This document shows, piece after piece, positions 45,450 through 55,133 of a stretch of 64,000 bases of DNA (positions are counted from its first letter, which is position 1; each line of letters opens with the position of its first letter). A model generated the notes under the pieces. It was given only the letters and a program-made list of their open reading frames with translations. It was not told where the DNA came from and made no database searches. Source of the stretch: Thiogranum sp. (GTDB lineage: Bacteria > Pseudomonadota > Gammaproteobacteria > DSM-19610); NCBI GenBank assembly GCA_030148805.1, contig JASBSS010000018.1, forward strand, positions 62,001 to 126,000, in the 5' to 3' direction. Position numbers and translations under genes: made by a program.

Positions 45450-46040
45450 ATGTATCCGCTGATACAACTACAACGACTGCTCGACCACACCCGCGCGCTG
45501 GATTTTCTCGCCCCGCTGGCGCTGCGCCTGTACCTGGTGCCGATTTTCTGGATGGCGGGCTCGAAGAAACTGCAGGATATGGATAACACCATCGCCTGGT
45601 TCGGCAACCCCGACTGGGGACTCGGCCTGCCCTTCCCGGCGCTGCTGGCCTGGGCGGCGGCGCTCACCGAGGCCGGCGGCGCAGTGTTGCTGCTGATCGG
45701 TCTCGCCGTGCGTTGGATATCGATTCCGCTGATGATCACCATGGTGGTCGCTGCCGTCACCGTCCATTGGCAGCACGGTTGGCTGGCGATCGCCGAAGGT
45801 TCGGGGCTTTTCGCCACCGAACGCACCCACGGGGCGATCGAGCGCCTCGACCGGGCCAAGGAAATTCTGCAGACGCATGGCAACTACGAATGGTTGACGC
45901 AAAACGGCAGTTTCGTGGTCCTGAACAACGGCATCGAGTTCGCGGCGACCTATTTCGTCATGTTGCTGACCCTGTTTTTCATCGGCGCCGGCCGGTATTT
46001 CAGCATGGACCACTGGATCCGTCAGGCTTTTATGCGCTGA
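45450..46040 (+). CDS. DoxX-family membrane protein (HvfX-like)
   Basis: A 196-residue inner-membrane protein with four hydrophobic segments (about 20-38, 65-82, 90-108, 160-178). LYLVPIFWMAGSKKLQDMDNTIAWFG and ALTEAGGAVLLLIGLAVRW are typical of DoxX. A soluble loop (IAEGSGLFATERTHGAIERLDR) lies between TM3 and TM4. DoxX genes usually close bufferin/hvf operons; their role is not known. AAGGGAG precedes the ATG at 45450. A frame extending to 45294 overlaps bufC and is rejected. Confidence 0.9.
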   Translation: MYPLIQLQRLLDHTRALDFLAPLALRLYLVPIFWMAGSKKLQDMDNTIAWFGNPDWGLGLPFPALLAWAAALTEAGGAVLLLIGLAVRWISIPLMITMVVAAVTVHWQHGWLAIAEGSGLFATERTHGAIERLDRAKEILQTHGNYEWLTQNGSFVVLNNGIEFAATYFVMLLTLFFIGAGRYFSMDHWIRQAFMR

Positions 46041-46121
46041 GCCGTCTGTCGCACGCCGCGCCGTCGGTAAGACCAGGATCCGTGCGTCTTTAAGCGGCGG
46101 GCAATTGAGTATACTGCCGGC

Positions 46122-48899
46122 ATGGACCGCCTGACCGACCCCACATCCGCCCCCGAGCCCGTGGCCAGCTACAACCTGGCCGTGGCGGGTATGACCTGCC
46201 AGCACTGCGTGGCGCGGGTGGAAAAAGCGATATTGGCCGTCCCCGGCGTGGAAACCGCCGAGGTGGACCTGGAAAGCGCGAGCGCCCGGGTCGAGGGCGG
46301 CCAACCGCATGCCGTGATCGCCGCGCTCGGGGAGATCGGCTATGAAGCCCGGCCTCAGGCAGACTCGCCGCCGAGCTGTGAGCTGACGCCGCCTGCTGAG
46401 CAAAGCGCGGCAGCTGCGCCCGTGGCCGGCCTGAGCGGCGCCTATCGGATAGAAATCGAGGATATGACCTGCGCCAGTTGCGTGGCACGGGTGGAAAAGG
46501 CCATTCTCGCCGTCCCCGGGGTCAGGAGTGCCGCGGTCAATCTGGTCGAGGGAGCGGCCTACGTGAAAGGCGGCGCCGCCGAGGACGTCGTCAACGCCAT
46601 TGTCGATCAGGGTTATCCGGCCCGGCCCGCAGAGAGCGCCCCCGGCGGCGAACTCCGGCTACGCTTCGCCACGCCACTGGCCGCCGGGCAACGGCAACAG
46701 GCCGACCACCTGCTACGCGCGGTGGCCGCCGACAGTGATCCGGTCTGGGCCGATGGACAGGTGGTGCGGCTCCCGCTGCGCGCCCATCCCGCCGACTATC
46801 TGCTGAGCTTGCGCCAGGCCGGCTTTGACGTCAGTGCCGAAGAAGACGCGGCCGACCCCTATCAGGCGCAGGAACAACAGGCACGGCGGGCTATCGGGCA
46901 GTCCCTGCGCCGGGCATTGGTGGCGGGTACGCTGGGTTTCGCGCTGATGGGGGGGATGATGGCCGGGTGGCTACCCCACGTGGAGGCCACTTCGGGGCTG
47001 GGCGATCCGAGCGGTCGAGGGTTTTGGCTGGCGGTGGCGGCACTGACCTTGGCGACCATGATCTACAGTGGGCGCGACTATTACCTTGGCGCCTGGAAAC
47101 AGCTGCAGCACGGGCGGGCCAACATGGACACGCTGGTGGCGGTCGGCACCGCGGCGGCCTGGCTGGCGTCGCTGCTGTTGATCCTGGCGCCGGATTTCGT
47201 CCCGGCCGCCCAGCGCCATCTCTATCTGGAGACCTCGGTGCTCATATTGGCTTTTTTACAGTTCGGTCATGCGCTCGAAATCCGCGCCAAGGCCCGAACC
47301 TCGCGCGCCATCGGCGCGCTGGTGGCGCTGGCGCCGAAAACCGCCCAGCTGGTGCGTAACGACCAGGAGCTGGGCCTGCCCGCCTCCCTGCTCCAGACGG
47401 GCGACGTTTTTCGCGTGCGCCCGGGGGACGCGATCGCCAGCGACGGCGTGGTCGTCCAAGGCGACTCGAGTGTGGATGAATCCATGCTCAGCGGTGAACC
47501 GCTGGCCGTGGCCAAGCACGTTGACGACGCGGTAACCGGCGGTACGATCAACCAATCCGGCACCTTGCTGGTGCGTGTCACCCGCGTCGGCGCCGAGTCG
47601 ACGCTGGCCGGTATCATCCAGGCAGTGAAACAGGCACAGATGAGCAAGCCGCCGATCGGTCGCCTGGTCGATCGCATCGCTGCAGTGTTCGTGCCGATAG
47701 TGATGCTGATCGCATTGCTGAGCTTTGGCGCCTGGATGTGGTGGGGGCCGCAGCCCCAGTTGCCCTTCGCGTTGACCACGGCGATAGCCGTGCTGGTGAT
47801 CGCCTGCCCTTGCGCCCTGGGCCTGGCCACCCCCATCGCCATCATGGTCGGCATGGGCCGGGCCGCGCGCTTCGGCATCTTGATCCGCAATGGCGATGCG
47901 CTGCAATCGGCAGCCGCCATTTCTCATCTGGTGGTCGACAAGACCGGTACATTGACTGAAGGCAAACCGCAGATCACGGCGCTTTACCCCAGCGACGGCG
48001 TCACCGAGGAGCAGCTGTTACGCTGGGCGGCAAGCCTCGAGCAACCCTCCGGGCACCCCCTGGCCCGGGCCGTGCTAGCCTCGGCCCAGGCGCGCGCCAT
48101 CGCCCCGTTGCCGGCGGAGGATTTTCACGCCGAGGGCGGACAGGGCGTGCGCGCCCGGGTGGAGGCACGCGAATTGTTCCTCGGCCGCCAGGAATGGTTG
48201 CAGGAACTGGGTATCGACTGCGGCACCAGGCAACAGCAACAGGCCGATGCGTTGGCCCGCGACGGGAAAACGCCGATCTGGCTGGCCGACCGCGAGCGGG
48301 TCCTGGGCGTGCTCGGGCTGAGCGATCCGATACGCCACGACACGCCGGCGGCGATCGCGGCGTTGCACCGCGAGGGTATCCAGATCGTGATGTGTACCGG
48401 TGACCATCCCGACACCGCCCAGAGCGTTGCCCGGCAGCTGAACATCGACGTGGTCCACAGTCGCATCCTGCCGCAGCGCAAGGCCGAGATCGTCGCCCGA
48501 CTACAGGCCCAGGGTCACACCGTGGGAATGGTGGGCGACGGCGTCAACGACGCTCCCGCGTTGACCCAGGCGCATGTGGGCTTCGCCATCGGCGCAGGCA
48601 CTGACGTGGCGATCGAGAGCGCCGACGTCACGTTGGCCAGCGATTCGCTGACCAGCGTGGCCGGGGCGATCGCGCTCTCGCGCGCCACGCTGCGCAATAT
48701 TCGCCAGAACCTGTTTGGCGCCTTCATTTATAATGTGGTTGGGATTCCCCTGGCCGCCGGCGCCTTGTATCCGTTTACCGGCTGGCTGCTGAGTCCGGTG
48801 TTCGCCAGTCTCGCCATGGCGCTTTCCTCGGTCACCGTGGTCACCAACGCCAATCGCCTGCGACTTTTTCAACCGACGGAGTTCAAATCCGATGAGTGA
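46122..48899 (+). CDS. copA: Copper-translocating P-type ATPase
   Basis: A 925-residue P1B-ATPase. Two N-terminal HMA domains carry CxxC at 26-29 (GMTCQHC) and 117-120 (DMTCASC). A third ferredoxin-like domain (about 172-245) lacks a CxxC. The membrane CPC is at 562-564 (ACPCALGL), the phosphorylated D606 is in DKTGTLTEG, and [10 protein letters not shown] closes the P domain. It exports Cu(I) to the periplasm. TATACT (about 30 bp upstream) is a possible -10; no CueR palindrome was recognised. It overlaps the CopZ-like gene by 8 bp and follows the bufferin operon by 81 bp. Confidence 0.94.
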   Translation: MDRLTDPTSAPEPVASYNLAVAGMTCQHCVARVEKAILAVPGVETAEVDLESASARVEGGQPHAVIAALGEIGYEARPQADSPPSCELTPPAEQSAAAAPVAGLSGAYRIEIEDMTCASCVARVEKAILAVPGVRSAAVNLVEGAAYVKGGAAEDVVNAIVDQGYPARPAESAPGGELRLRFATPLAAGQRQQADHLLRAVAADSDPVWADGQVVRLPLRAHPADYLLSLRQAGFDVSAEEDAADPYQAQEQQARRAIGQSLRRALVAGTLGFALMGGMMAGWLPHVEATSGLGDPSGRGFWLAVAALTLATMIYSGRDYYLGAWKQLQHGRANMDTLVAVGTAAAWLASLLLILAPDFVPAAQRHLYLETSVLILAFLQFGHALEIRAKARTSRAIGALVALAPKTAQLVRNDQELGLPASLLQTGDVFRVRPGDAIASDGVVVQGDSSVDESMLSGEPLAVAKHVDDAVTGGTINQSGTLLVRVTRVGAESTLAGIIQAVKQAQMSKPPIGRLVDRIAAVFVPIVMLIALLSFGAWMWWGPQPQLPFALTTAIAVLVIACPCALGLATPIAIMVGMGRAARFGILIRNGDALQSAAAISHLVVDKTGTLTEGKPQITALYPSDGVTEEQLLRWAASLEQPSGHPLARAVLASAQARAIAPLPAEDFHAEGGQGVRARVEARELFLGRQEWLQELGIDCGTRQQQQADALARDGKTPIWLADRERVLGVLGLSDPIRHDTPAAIAALHREGIQIVMCTGDHPDTAQSVARQLNIDVVHSRILPQRKAEIVARLQAQGHTVGMVGDGVNDAPALTQAHVGFAIGAGTDVAIESADVTLASDSLTSVAGAIALSRATLRNIRQNLFGAFIYNVVGIPLAAGALYPFTGWLLSPVFASLAMALSSVTVVTNANRLRLFQPTEFKSDE

Positions 48900-49098
48900 C
48901 ACCGTAACACTGACAGTCACCGGCATGACCTGCCAACACTGCGTGGCCGCTGTTCGTGAGGCATTGCAGGCGGTCGAGGGGGTGCAGGAAGCCGAGGTCT
49001 CCTTGGCGGACAACCGCGCCACCGTGAAGGGTCAGGCCGACCCGGCGGCGCTGATCGCGGCGCTGCAGGAAAGCGGCTACACCGCCACGCTTTCCTGA
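48892..49098 (+). CDS. CopZ-like copper chaperone
   Basis: A 68-residue free HMA domain with [15 protein letters not shown] and [21 protein letters not shown]. It carries Cu(I) to CopA or a regulator. It is closely similar by eye to the first HMA domain of the adjacent CopA (both GMTCQHCVA). It overlaps copA by 8 bp and is surely co-translated. Confidence 0.92.
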   Translation: MSDTVTLTVTGMTCQHCVAAVREALQAVEGVQEAEVSLADNRATVKGQADPAALIAALQESGYTATLS

Positions 49099-49120
49099 CC
49101 AGGTCCGCGCCGCCGGCGGA

Positions 49121-50428
49121 TCAGAAATAGCGCGATAAACGCAGAGTGATATGACTGTCGTCGCGCAAGGCGGTGGCGACCACATCACCGCCGCCGCTGA
49201 ACCAACGGCTTTCCAGTTCCAGACTCCAATGATTGCTCAACCGCCGCTCGGCCTCCAGCGAGAATTGGCGGGCACGGGTATCGCGATCCACGACGACCCC
49301 GGCCAGCAGCGTGCTGCTCTGGACGTCGTTGAGGCTCAGGCGCATGCCGAAAAAGATATCGTCGTCGAGCAGCACCGGGGGCTGCCGGCTCGGGTCGCTG
49401 CTGCGCCCGTCCCAGGAATATTCCAGTAACAAACCCAGGTCGGCGTCGCTCGCCAGCACCTGATAGCGGGTGTACTCGAAGCCGCCGACCGCGGCGGCGT
49501 AATGCTCGCCGTGCTGGGCGCGCCACAGGCCCTCGAATTTCCACAGCCAGGCGCCGCGGGTGAGCTGGATGTCCGTGCCCACTTGCCGAATCAGATCGTA
49601 AAAGGGCACCAGGCGGTCTCCGGTTGCGTTCAACAGCAGCCTGGGCTCCCGACCGGTGCCGTCGAAATAATAGACGCCGAAGTCCCAATCCCCCAAATAA
49701 TGGGAATAGCGCAGCGCCAGATCGAGATGATTCTGCTCCGCGGCGGATTGATAGCGGGCCTGGCCGTCGGTCACCAGGGGAAAGCGCAAACGGCCGTGTT
49801 TGCCCGGGAAGGTCCGTTCGCGGAACCAGGGCAGCAGATAGAGATCCAGTGTCCCCCAATCGCGCTGGGAGGAGAGTTTGAGCATCGGCTGCCCCAGCTT
49901 GTCCTCGGCGTCGATATCCTCCACGAAATCGCTCTGGTTGATGACATCGACCAGATGATTCGATTCGGCGACGCCCCAGAAAACGCGGTTGAAACCGGCC
50001 AGCACCTCCCACGACCCGCTGCCAGCGCGCCAATAGGCTTCGCGCAAATCGACGTGGGTGCGGCGGCTGTCCTGGCTGTCGAGATGAACAAAGGGGATGA
50101 GACTGTACTGGGCGTCATCCTGGGTCCAGCTGAATTCCGGTTGCAGCAACAGGGAAGCCTGCAGGGAATCGAATTGTTTGGGGTAACGGGCGTCGTCGGG
50201 AAAAACGCGCGCCTCAGCCGCGGTATAACCGGACAAGCGGTAATCGGCCAGTGACGCAAGCGGCGTGCAGACGATCAACCAGACAGAGGCATAGCGAACG
50301 ATCCGGCGGGCGTGCCCGGGAGCGTGACGCGCAGGCGCAGGCGCAGGCGCAGGCGCAAGCGCCCGCCGGCGCATTTCGCTGCCGGCGGTGGAACTACGCC
50401 CCGATCGCCGTGACTCAATCGTCGACAT
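49121..50428 (-). CDS. Uncharacterised outer-membrane barrel protein
   Basis: A 435-residue exported protein. A long Arg/Pro-rich lead (ALAPAPAPAPARHA) precedes the signal-like segment IVRYASVWLIVCTPLASLADYRL. The rest shows alternating beta strands (SLQASLLLQPEFSWTQDD, DLALRYSHYLGDWDFGVYYFDG, DADLGLLLEYSWDG) and ends LRLSRYF with a terminal Phe. The ATG at 50428 overlaps the MFS stop by 14 bp; a start at 50374 is possible. I do not recognise the substrate. It is coupled with the MFS gene, which suggests an uptake or export pair. Confidence 0.75.
   Translation of the reverse strand: MSTIESRRSGRSSTAGSEMRRRALAPAPAPAPARHAPGHARRIVRYASVWLIVCTPLASLADYRLSGYTAAEARVFPDDARYPKQFDSLQASLLLQPEFSWTQDDAQYSLIPFVHLDSQDSRRTHVDLREAYWRAGSGSWEVLAGFNRVFWGVAESNHLVDVINQSDFVEDIDAEDKLGQPMLKLSSQRDWGTLDLYLLPWFRERTFPGKHGRLRFPLVTDGQARYQSAAEQNHLDLALRYSHYLGDWDFGVYYFDGTGREPRLLLNATGDRLVPFYDLIRQVGTDIQLTRGAWLWKFEGLWRAQHGEHYAAAVGGFEYTRYQVLASDADLGLLLEYSWDGRSSDPSRQPPVLLDDDIFFGMRLSLNDVQSSTLLAGVVVDRDTRARQFSLEAERRLSNHWSLELESRWFSGGGDVVATALRDDSHITLRLSRYF
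50331..50360. repeat. Hexanucleotide tandem repeat in coding sequence
   Basis: Four perfect GCAGGC units and one GCAAGC, 30 bp. On the minus strand they encode the Ala-Pro run near the N-terminus of the outer-membrane barrel protein. Unit length keeps the frame, so changes would vary the length of the lead, not switch the gene off. Confidence 0.85.
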
Positions 50429-51551
50429 TTCGTATGCCCCGCCACACTATCGCCAACGCCAACAACGCCGTCAACGCCGCCGCCAGATACATCCATTCAG
50501 CGCCGATATCCTGCCACAGATAACCGGCGGCGAAACTGCCCAGCGCACCGCCGGCGCCGAAGCTCAGGCTGCTGTAGAGCGCCTGACCTCGTCCCTGCAG
50601 ACGCCCGCGGAACAGGCGATGGAACAGATGGATCGATACCGCATGATACAACCCGAAGCTGGCCGCGTGCAGCACCTGCGCCACCAGCAGGGTCCCCAGG
50701 CTGTCCACCCCGAGAGCGATCATCACCCAGCGCAGGGCCGTCAAGGCGGTGGCCCAGAGCAGCAGCTGGCGGGCGCCGAAGCGCGGAAGCCAGTGACGCA
50801 TGCGGAGAAAGACACCGATTTCCGCCACCACACCCAAGGCCCATAGCTGGCCGATGAGGGTCTCGCTGTAACCGTGATTCGACAGATAGAGGCTGTAGAA
50901 GGTGTAATAAGGTCCATGGCTCGCCTGGATCAGGAAGCACACCAGCAGGACCGATATCACCACCGGCTGGCGCAACACGGCGGTGAGCGGGGGATTTTCG
51001 TGGCGCGGATGCGGCGCGACTTTCTCCGGCACCAGCAGGCTCGTGCCCCAAATGGCCGCGAACAACCCCAGCAATACCCAGGGCAGCACCCGGGTGCTGC
51101 CCTGGGACTCGAACATCAGGCCCAGGGCGGTCACGGTGAGAATGAAACCGATGGAACCCCACAAGCGGATACCGCTGTAACGATGGGTGTCGGTGGCCAG
51201 ATGATTGAGCGTATTGGCCTCGAATTGCGGTAAGGCGGCATTCCAGAAGAAGCTGAACAACGACATCACCAGCGCCATCGCCCAGTAGCCCTGGACCACG
51301 AACACCAGCGCGAAGCTGAGCAGCGACAACAGGCCGGCGATGCGCACGATTCGCATCCCTCGCCCACTGTGATCGGCGATCCAGCCCCAGATGTTCGGCG
51401 CGATAATCTTGGTGGCCATGATGATCGCCACCAGCTCGCCGATCTCCACCAGGCCAAAGCCGAGCGAGCGCAGGTACAGACCCCAATAGGGCACCAGCGC
51501 GCCGAGCGAGGCGAAATAGAAGAAATAGAAACCCGACAGCCGCCAGTACAT
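50415..51551 (-). CDS. MFS transporter (phenylpropionate permease-like family)
   Basis: A 378-residue permease with twelve membrane segments. The start FYFFYFASLGALVPYWGLYLRSLGFG, WGWIADHSGRG, RLWGSIGFILTV and the tail GFAGGALGS-like GAGGALGSFAAGYLWQ place it in the MFS_1-like/HcaT family. The substrate is unknown. A 30-bp perfect palindrome lies in the middle of the gene. Its stop overlaps the start of the outer-membrane protein gene. Confidence 0.88.
   Translation of the reverse strand: MYWRLSGFYFFYFASLGALVPYWGLYLRSLGFGLVEIGELVAIIMATKIIAPNIWGWIADHSGRGMRIVRIAGLLSLLSFALVFVVQGYWAMALVMSLFSFFWNAALPQFEANTLNHLATDTHRYSGIRLWGSIGFILTVTALGLMFESQGSTRVLPWVLLGLFAAIWGTSLLVPEKVAPHPRHENPPLTAVLRQPVVISVLLVCFLIQASHGPYYTFYSLYLSNHGYSETLIGQLWALGVVAEIGVFLRMRHWLPRFGARQLLLWATALTALRWVMIALGVDSLGTLLVAQVLHAASFGLYHAVSIHLFHRLFRGRLQGRGQALYSSLSFGAGGALGSFAAGYLWQDIGAEWMYLAAALTALLALAIVWRGIRNVDD
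51077..51106. repeat. 30-bp perfect palindrome inside the MFS gene
   Basis: CCCAGGGCAGCACCC followed directly by GGGTGCTGCCCTGGG, with no spacer. It encodes the loop QGSTRVLPW between membrane segments of the MFS protein. It has no loop, so as RNA it would form a hairpin with a small unpaired tip. Confidence 0.85.
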
Positions 51552-51635
51552 TCAACGCTCCGCCGGCGGGTCAGAAAGACGGCGCGGGCCGCGGGGGAAG
51601 CGACCGGCTCACGCCGGACTGTCGGCGGACAGGCA

Positions 51636-52736
51636 TCAGTGGTCGCTGGCGGGAATGACCGGCGTGACCGAAACCACCTCGCTGTTCTGTGCCCGCTGGC
51701 GCAGCCAGTGGTCCATCAACACGATCGCCAGCATCGCTTCGGCGATGGGTGTGGCGCGGATGCCGACGCAGGGGTCGTGGCGACCGGTGGTCACCACCTC
51801 TACCGGCTCACCCTCGAGGTTCACCGTGCGCCCGGCAAGCCGGATACTCGAGGTCGGCTTGAGCGCGATACTGACCTGAATTTCCTGGCCGGAGGAGATC
51901 CCGCCGAGGATGCCACCGGCGTTGTTGCTGAGAAAGCCCTGCGGCGTGATTTCGTCGCGGTGCTCGGTGCCTTTGTGCGTCACGCAGGCGAACCCGGCGC
52001 CGATTTCCACGCCTTTGACGGCGTTGATGCTGAGCATGGCGTGACCGATGTCGGCATCGAGCCGGTCGAACACGGGCTCGCCCAAGCCGGGCGGCACCCC
52101 GGTGGCGATCACATTGACGCGCGCACCCACCGAATTGCCCTCCTTGCGCAAGGCATCCATGTAGGCTTCCAGTTCGCCCACCCGTGCCGGATCGGCACAG
52201 AAAAAAGGGTTTTCCTCGACGCTCGACCAATCCTTCAACGCCAGTGTCAGCGGCCCCAACTGGGCCAGATAACCGCGGATCCCGATGCCGGCCCGCTCGC
52301 GCAGGTACTTGCGCGCAATGGCACCGGCGGCCACGCGCATGGCCGTCTCGCGCGCCGAGGAGCGCCCGCCGCCACGGTAATCGCGCACCCCGTACTTTTG
52401 CTGATAGGTGTAATCGGCGTGTCCGGGCCGGAAACGATCCCGGATTTTGCTGTAATCCTTGGAGCGTTGATCGGTGTTGTGGATCAGCAGGCCGATCGGC
52501 GTCCCGGTGGTACGGCCCTCGAAGACACCGGAGAGGATCTCGACCTCGTCGGCCTCGCGCCGCTGGGTGGTGTGGCGCGACTTGCCCGGCTTGCGTCGAT
52601 CCAGATCGCGCTGCAGGTCGCTGGCGGCGAGTTCCAGGCCGGGGGGACAGCCATCGACGATACAACCGATGGCGGGGCCGTGGCTTTCGCCGAAGCTGGT
52701 GACAGTGAAGAGTTTGCCGAAACTATTACCGGACAT
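51636..52736 (-). CDS. aroC: Chorismate synthase
   Basis: A 366-residue FMN-dependent enzyme, the last step of the shikimate pathway. Motifs: [83 protein letters not shown] (several diagnostic stretches in order), and [18 protein letters not shown] near the end. Family length is normal. Confidence 0.97.
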   Translation of the reverse strand: MSGNSFGKLFTVTSFGESHGPAIGCIVDGCPPGLELAASDLQRDLDRRKPGKSRHTTQRREADEVEILSGVFEGRTTGTPIGLLIHNTDQRSKDYSKIRDRFRPGHADYTYQQKYGVRDYRGGGRSSARETAMRVAAGAIARKYLRERAGIGIRGYLAQLGPLTLALKDWSSVEENPFFCADPARVGELEAYMDALRKEGNSVGARVNVIATGVPPGLGEPVFDRLDADIGHAMLSINAVKGVEIGAGFACVTHKGTEHRDEITPQGFLSNNAGGILGGISSGQEIQVSIALKPTSSIRLAGRTVNLEGEPVEVVTTGRHDPCVGIRATPIAEAMLAIVLMDHWLRQRAQNSEVVSVTPVIPASDH

Positions 52737-52881
52737 GGGGGTCTATTGTACAGGAGTTTATCGGCCGCGCTATCGGGCCGGGCCCGGCCCGGGCGGCGCG
52801 GTTAAAGCCTGTCGAGGTGGCGCCGCTAAATCGCATGAGTCCGTCATATTTGAGTCTATGCAAACAGGAAAGGGGGATACC

Positions 52882-53070
52882 GTGAGCCACTCCGGTCACG
52901 CCATCGGCAACTACCTCGGCAAACCGATTTTCGAATCCATCGAAATCCAGGACGAGGCCTATGTGTTTGATCGCATCGCCGAATACGAAGACGACGAATT
53001 CCCGCTCGACCGCCTGAGCGCCAACGAACTGCTGGTCGAACCGGGCTTGATCTACCGCCAGAAAGACTGA
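52882..53070 (+). CDS. Small acidic uncharacterised protein
   Basis: A 62-residue cytoplasmic protein with SIEIQDEAYVFDRIAEYEDDEFPLD and the end VEPGLIYRQKD. I do not recognise a family. GTG at 52882 has the purine-rich GGAAAGGGGG upstream; an ATG at 52858 in frame would add eight residues but has no site. It stands between aroC and the 104-residue hypothetical gene, both on the minus strand. Confidence 0.6.
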   Translation: MSHSGHAIGNYLGKPIFESIEIQDEAYVFDRIAEYEDDEFPLDRLSANELLVEPGLIYRQKD

Positions 53071-53122
53071 CCGCCGGGCCAGGGACGGCGTCGGCGAGCG
53101 ACCCGAGCACCGTCCGCGAGGC

Positions 53123-53437
53123 TCACTCCTCGACGTCCAGCCCCTTGAGATGAGTCTCGTTGATTTTCAACAACAACTGTTTGAACGGCAGTATCCGTTC
53201 GTCCTGATGCGCCACCACCCGGACAAACGGCAGGTCCTGCTTCCCAAAACGATAACTGCCGTCCGCCATGGAAGCACGCAGCTTGCGCACGTCCTGTTCC
53301 AGTTCGGCGAGAAACTCCGTCGCCGCACCCATGGAATCCATGTCGTATTCCGCGGCCAGGCGCAGATCCTCGATTTCGAATAAGGCCTGATCCACCAGGT
53401 CGACGTATTGTTCGGCGGTTTTTGGTCTGCCAAGCAT
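53123..53437 (-). CDS. Uncharacterised conserved-looking small protein
   Basis: A 104-residue cytoplasmic protein, mostly helical, starting MLGRPKTAEQYVDLVDQALFEIEDL and ending LLLKINETHLKGLDVEE. The middle has SYRFGKQDLPFVRVV. No signal or membrane segment is visible. Codon use is like its neighbours. I do not recognise a function. It follows prmB on the same strand after 70 bp. Confidence 0.7.
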   Translation of the reverse strand: MLGRPKTAEQYVDLVDQALFEIEDLRLAAEYDMDSMGAATEFLAELEQDVRKLRASMADGSYRFGKQDLPFVRVVAHQDERILPFKQLLLKINETHLKGLDVEE

Positions 53438-53507
53438 TCTCGGTCCTCCGTCTCGATGGCGGACGCCGGGAAAACCGTAAGCCCGGCGGCCGCGTGGTCA
53501 AACAAGC

Positions 53508-54428
53508 TCAGGCCAACGCCCGGGCGAACACCGGTTGATAGGTTCGCGCCTGGGCGGCATCCAGCAACAACACCCCGTGGCCGCCGCGTTCGAATTCCAG
53601 CCAGGTGAACGGCACCTCGGGGAAACAGTCGCACAGCAACGCTTCGCTGTTGCCGACCTCGATCACCAGGATACCCTCGTCGCTGAGGAAATCGGCCGCC
53701 TGGGCAAGAATGCGCACCACCACCTCCAGGCCTTCCTTCCCGGCCAGCAGGCCGATCTCCGGCTCGTGCCCATATTCAGGCGCCAGGCTGCGCAATTCCG
53801 CTTCCGACACATAGGGCGGATTGCTGATAATCAACTGGTAACGGGACTCGGGCAAGGCCGCGAACAGGTCCGAATGGAACAAGTGCACCCATTCGTCGAG
53901 CTCGTGGCGCGCGATATTGGCCCGCGCGACCTCCAGCGCATCCGCCGACAGCTCCACCGCATCCACTTCGGCATTGTCGAAATGCATCGCGCAGGCGATG
54001 GCGATACAACCGCTGCCGGTACACAGGTCCAGTATCCGCTCTACCCCGTCGGGCTCCAGCCAGGGTGAGAAACCGCGCTCGATCCACTCGGCCAGCGGCG
54101 AGCGCGGCACCAGCACGCGTTCGTCGACCGCAAACGGCAGACCGGCAAACCAGGCCTCGCCGGTCAAGTAGGCCGCTGGCTTGCGGCTTTCCACGCGGCG
54201 CGCGAACAGTCCGGCCACCGCGGCGCGCTCGCTGGCGGTCAGGCGGGCAGCGAGGTAGTCGTCGGCGAAATCGAATGGCAGGTGCAAGGCGTGCGCCAGC
54301 AATACCCGCGCCTCGTCGAAAGCATTGTCGGTACCGTGGCCAAAACTCAGCCCGGCGGCGTTGAAACCGCTCGCACCCCAGCGGATCAGATCGCGGATGG
54401 TGACAAGTTCCTCTGGTACAGCGCTCAA
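53508..54428 (-). CDS. prmB: Ribosomal protein L3 glutamine methyltransferase
   Basis: A 306-residue SAM-dependent methyltransferase. The N-terminal helical part has FGHGTDNAFDEARVLLAHALHLP, typical of PrmB rather than PrmC. SAM motif I is ILDLCTGSGCIAIACAM and the catalytic NPPY is in LIISNPPYVSEAEL. It methylates Gln150 of ribosomal protein L3. The start is TTG at 54428, 7 nt after AGGAG. Confidence 0.92.
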   Translation of the reverse strand: MSAVPEELVTIRDLIRWGASGFNAAGLSFGHGTDNAFDEARVLLAHALHLPFDFADDYLAARLTASERAAVAGLFARRVESRKPAAYLTGEAWFAGLPFAVDERVLVPRSPLAEWIERGFSPWLEPDGVERILDLCTGSGCIAIACAMHFDNAEVDAVELSADALEVARANIARHELDEWVHLFHSDLFAALPESRYQLIISNPPYVSEAELRSLAPEYGHEPEIGLLAGKEGLEVVVRILAQAADFLSDEGILVIEVGNSEALLCDCFPEVPFTWLEFERGGHGVLLLDAAQARTYQPVFARALA

Positions 54429-54491
54429 CTAGGGTCTCCTGGCGCCGGCACCACTATCGCCGGCACGCCATCGATGGGATAATAGGCCGCC

Positions 54492-55133
54492 ATGATTTTC
54501 CACGACCCCCGAAAACTCCGATTGGCGCGGATTATACCCTGGTTGATCGTCGCCGCGCTGCTGCTGGCCTGCGCACCGCCACAGCCGCCACACCTGCAGC
54601 AAGGCACGCTGCTGCCAAAGGCCAAGCCGGTGGCCGGGTTCAACCTTATAAACGACAAGGGAGAAAGCTTCACGCTGAAGGATCTCCAAGGGCACTGGAC
54701 CTTTGCGTTCTTTGGCTATACCCACTGCCCGGACGTCTGCCCCACCTCGCTGTCCATGCTCGCCCGGGTCATGGCAAAACTCAAACAGCAGGAAAATCTG
54801 CCGCGCCTGCCGCGCGGCCTGTTCGTCAGCGTCGACCCCGCCCGCGACACCCCCGCGGTTATGGCGAAATACGTAAAATACTTTGACGCGGATTTTGTCG
54901 GCGTGACCGGCGAACCCGAACAGCTGCAGCCACTCACCCGCCAATTGGGCATCCTCTACGCCAAGGCCGCCGGGGATTCCGGCGACGCTGGCTACCATAT
55001 CGATCATAGCGCGGCCATCGTGCTGTTCGACCCGCGCGGTCGCTTTTACGCGCTGTTCAACGTGCCGCATGACGCTGACAAGATCGCCAGCGATTTCATG
55101 CTGATCAGAAACTACTACGAGGCGAGCGAATGA
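54492..55133 (+). CDS. SCO1/SenC family copper chaperone
   Basis: A 213-residue exported protein with a hydrophobic lead ending in the lipobox LLLAC (residue about 27). The copper ligands are CPDVCP (FFGYTHCPDVCPTSL) and the His in YHIDHSAAIVLFD. SCO proteins insert or reduce the CuA site of cytochrome c oxidase. It overlaps the PCuAC gene by 4 bp (ATGA). Confidence 0.93.
   Translation: MIFHDPRKLRLARIIPWLIVAALLLACAPPQPPHLQQGTLLPKAKPVAGFNLINDKGESFTLKDLQGHWTFAFFGYTHCPDVCPTSLSMLARVMAKLKQQENLPRLPRGLFVSVDPARDTPAVMAKYVKYFDADFVGVTGEPEQLQPLTRQLGILYAKAAGDSGDAGYHIDHSAAIVLFDPRGRFYALFNVPHDADKIASDFMLIRNYYEASE

Noticed and set aside
46041-46121. Search for a CueR-type operator before copA.
   Set aside because: No dyad with a 19-20 bp -10/-35 spacer was found; only TATACT is visible, so no operator is called.
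51369-52805. 478-residue plus-strand open frame over aroC.
   Set aside because: aroC is unmistakable on the minus strand; the frame has no motif.
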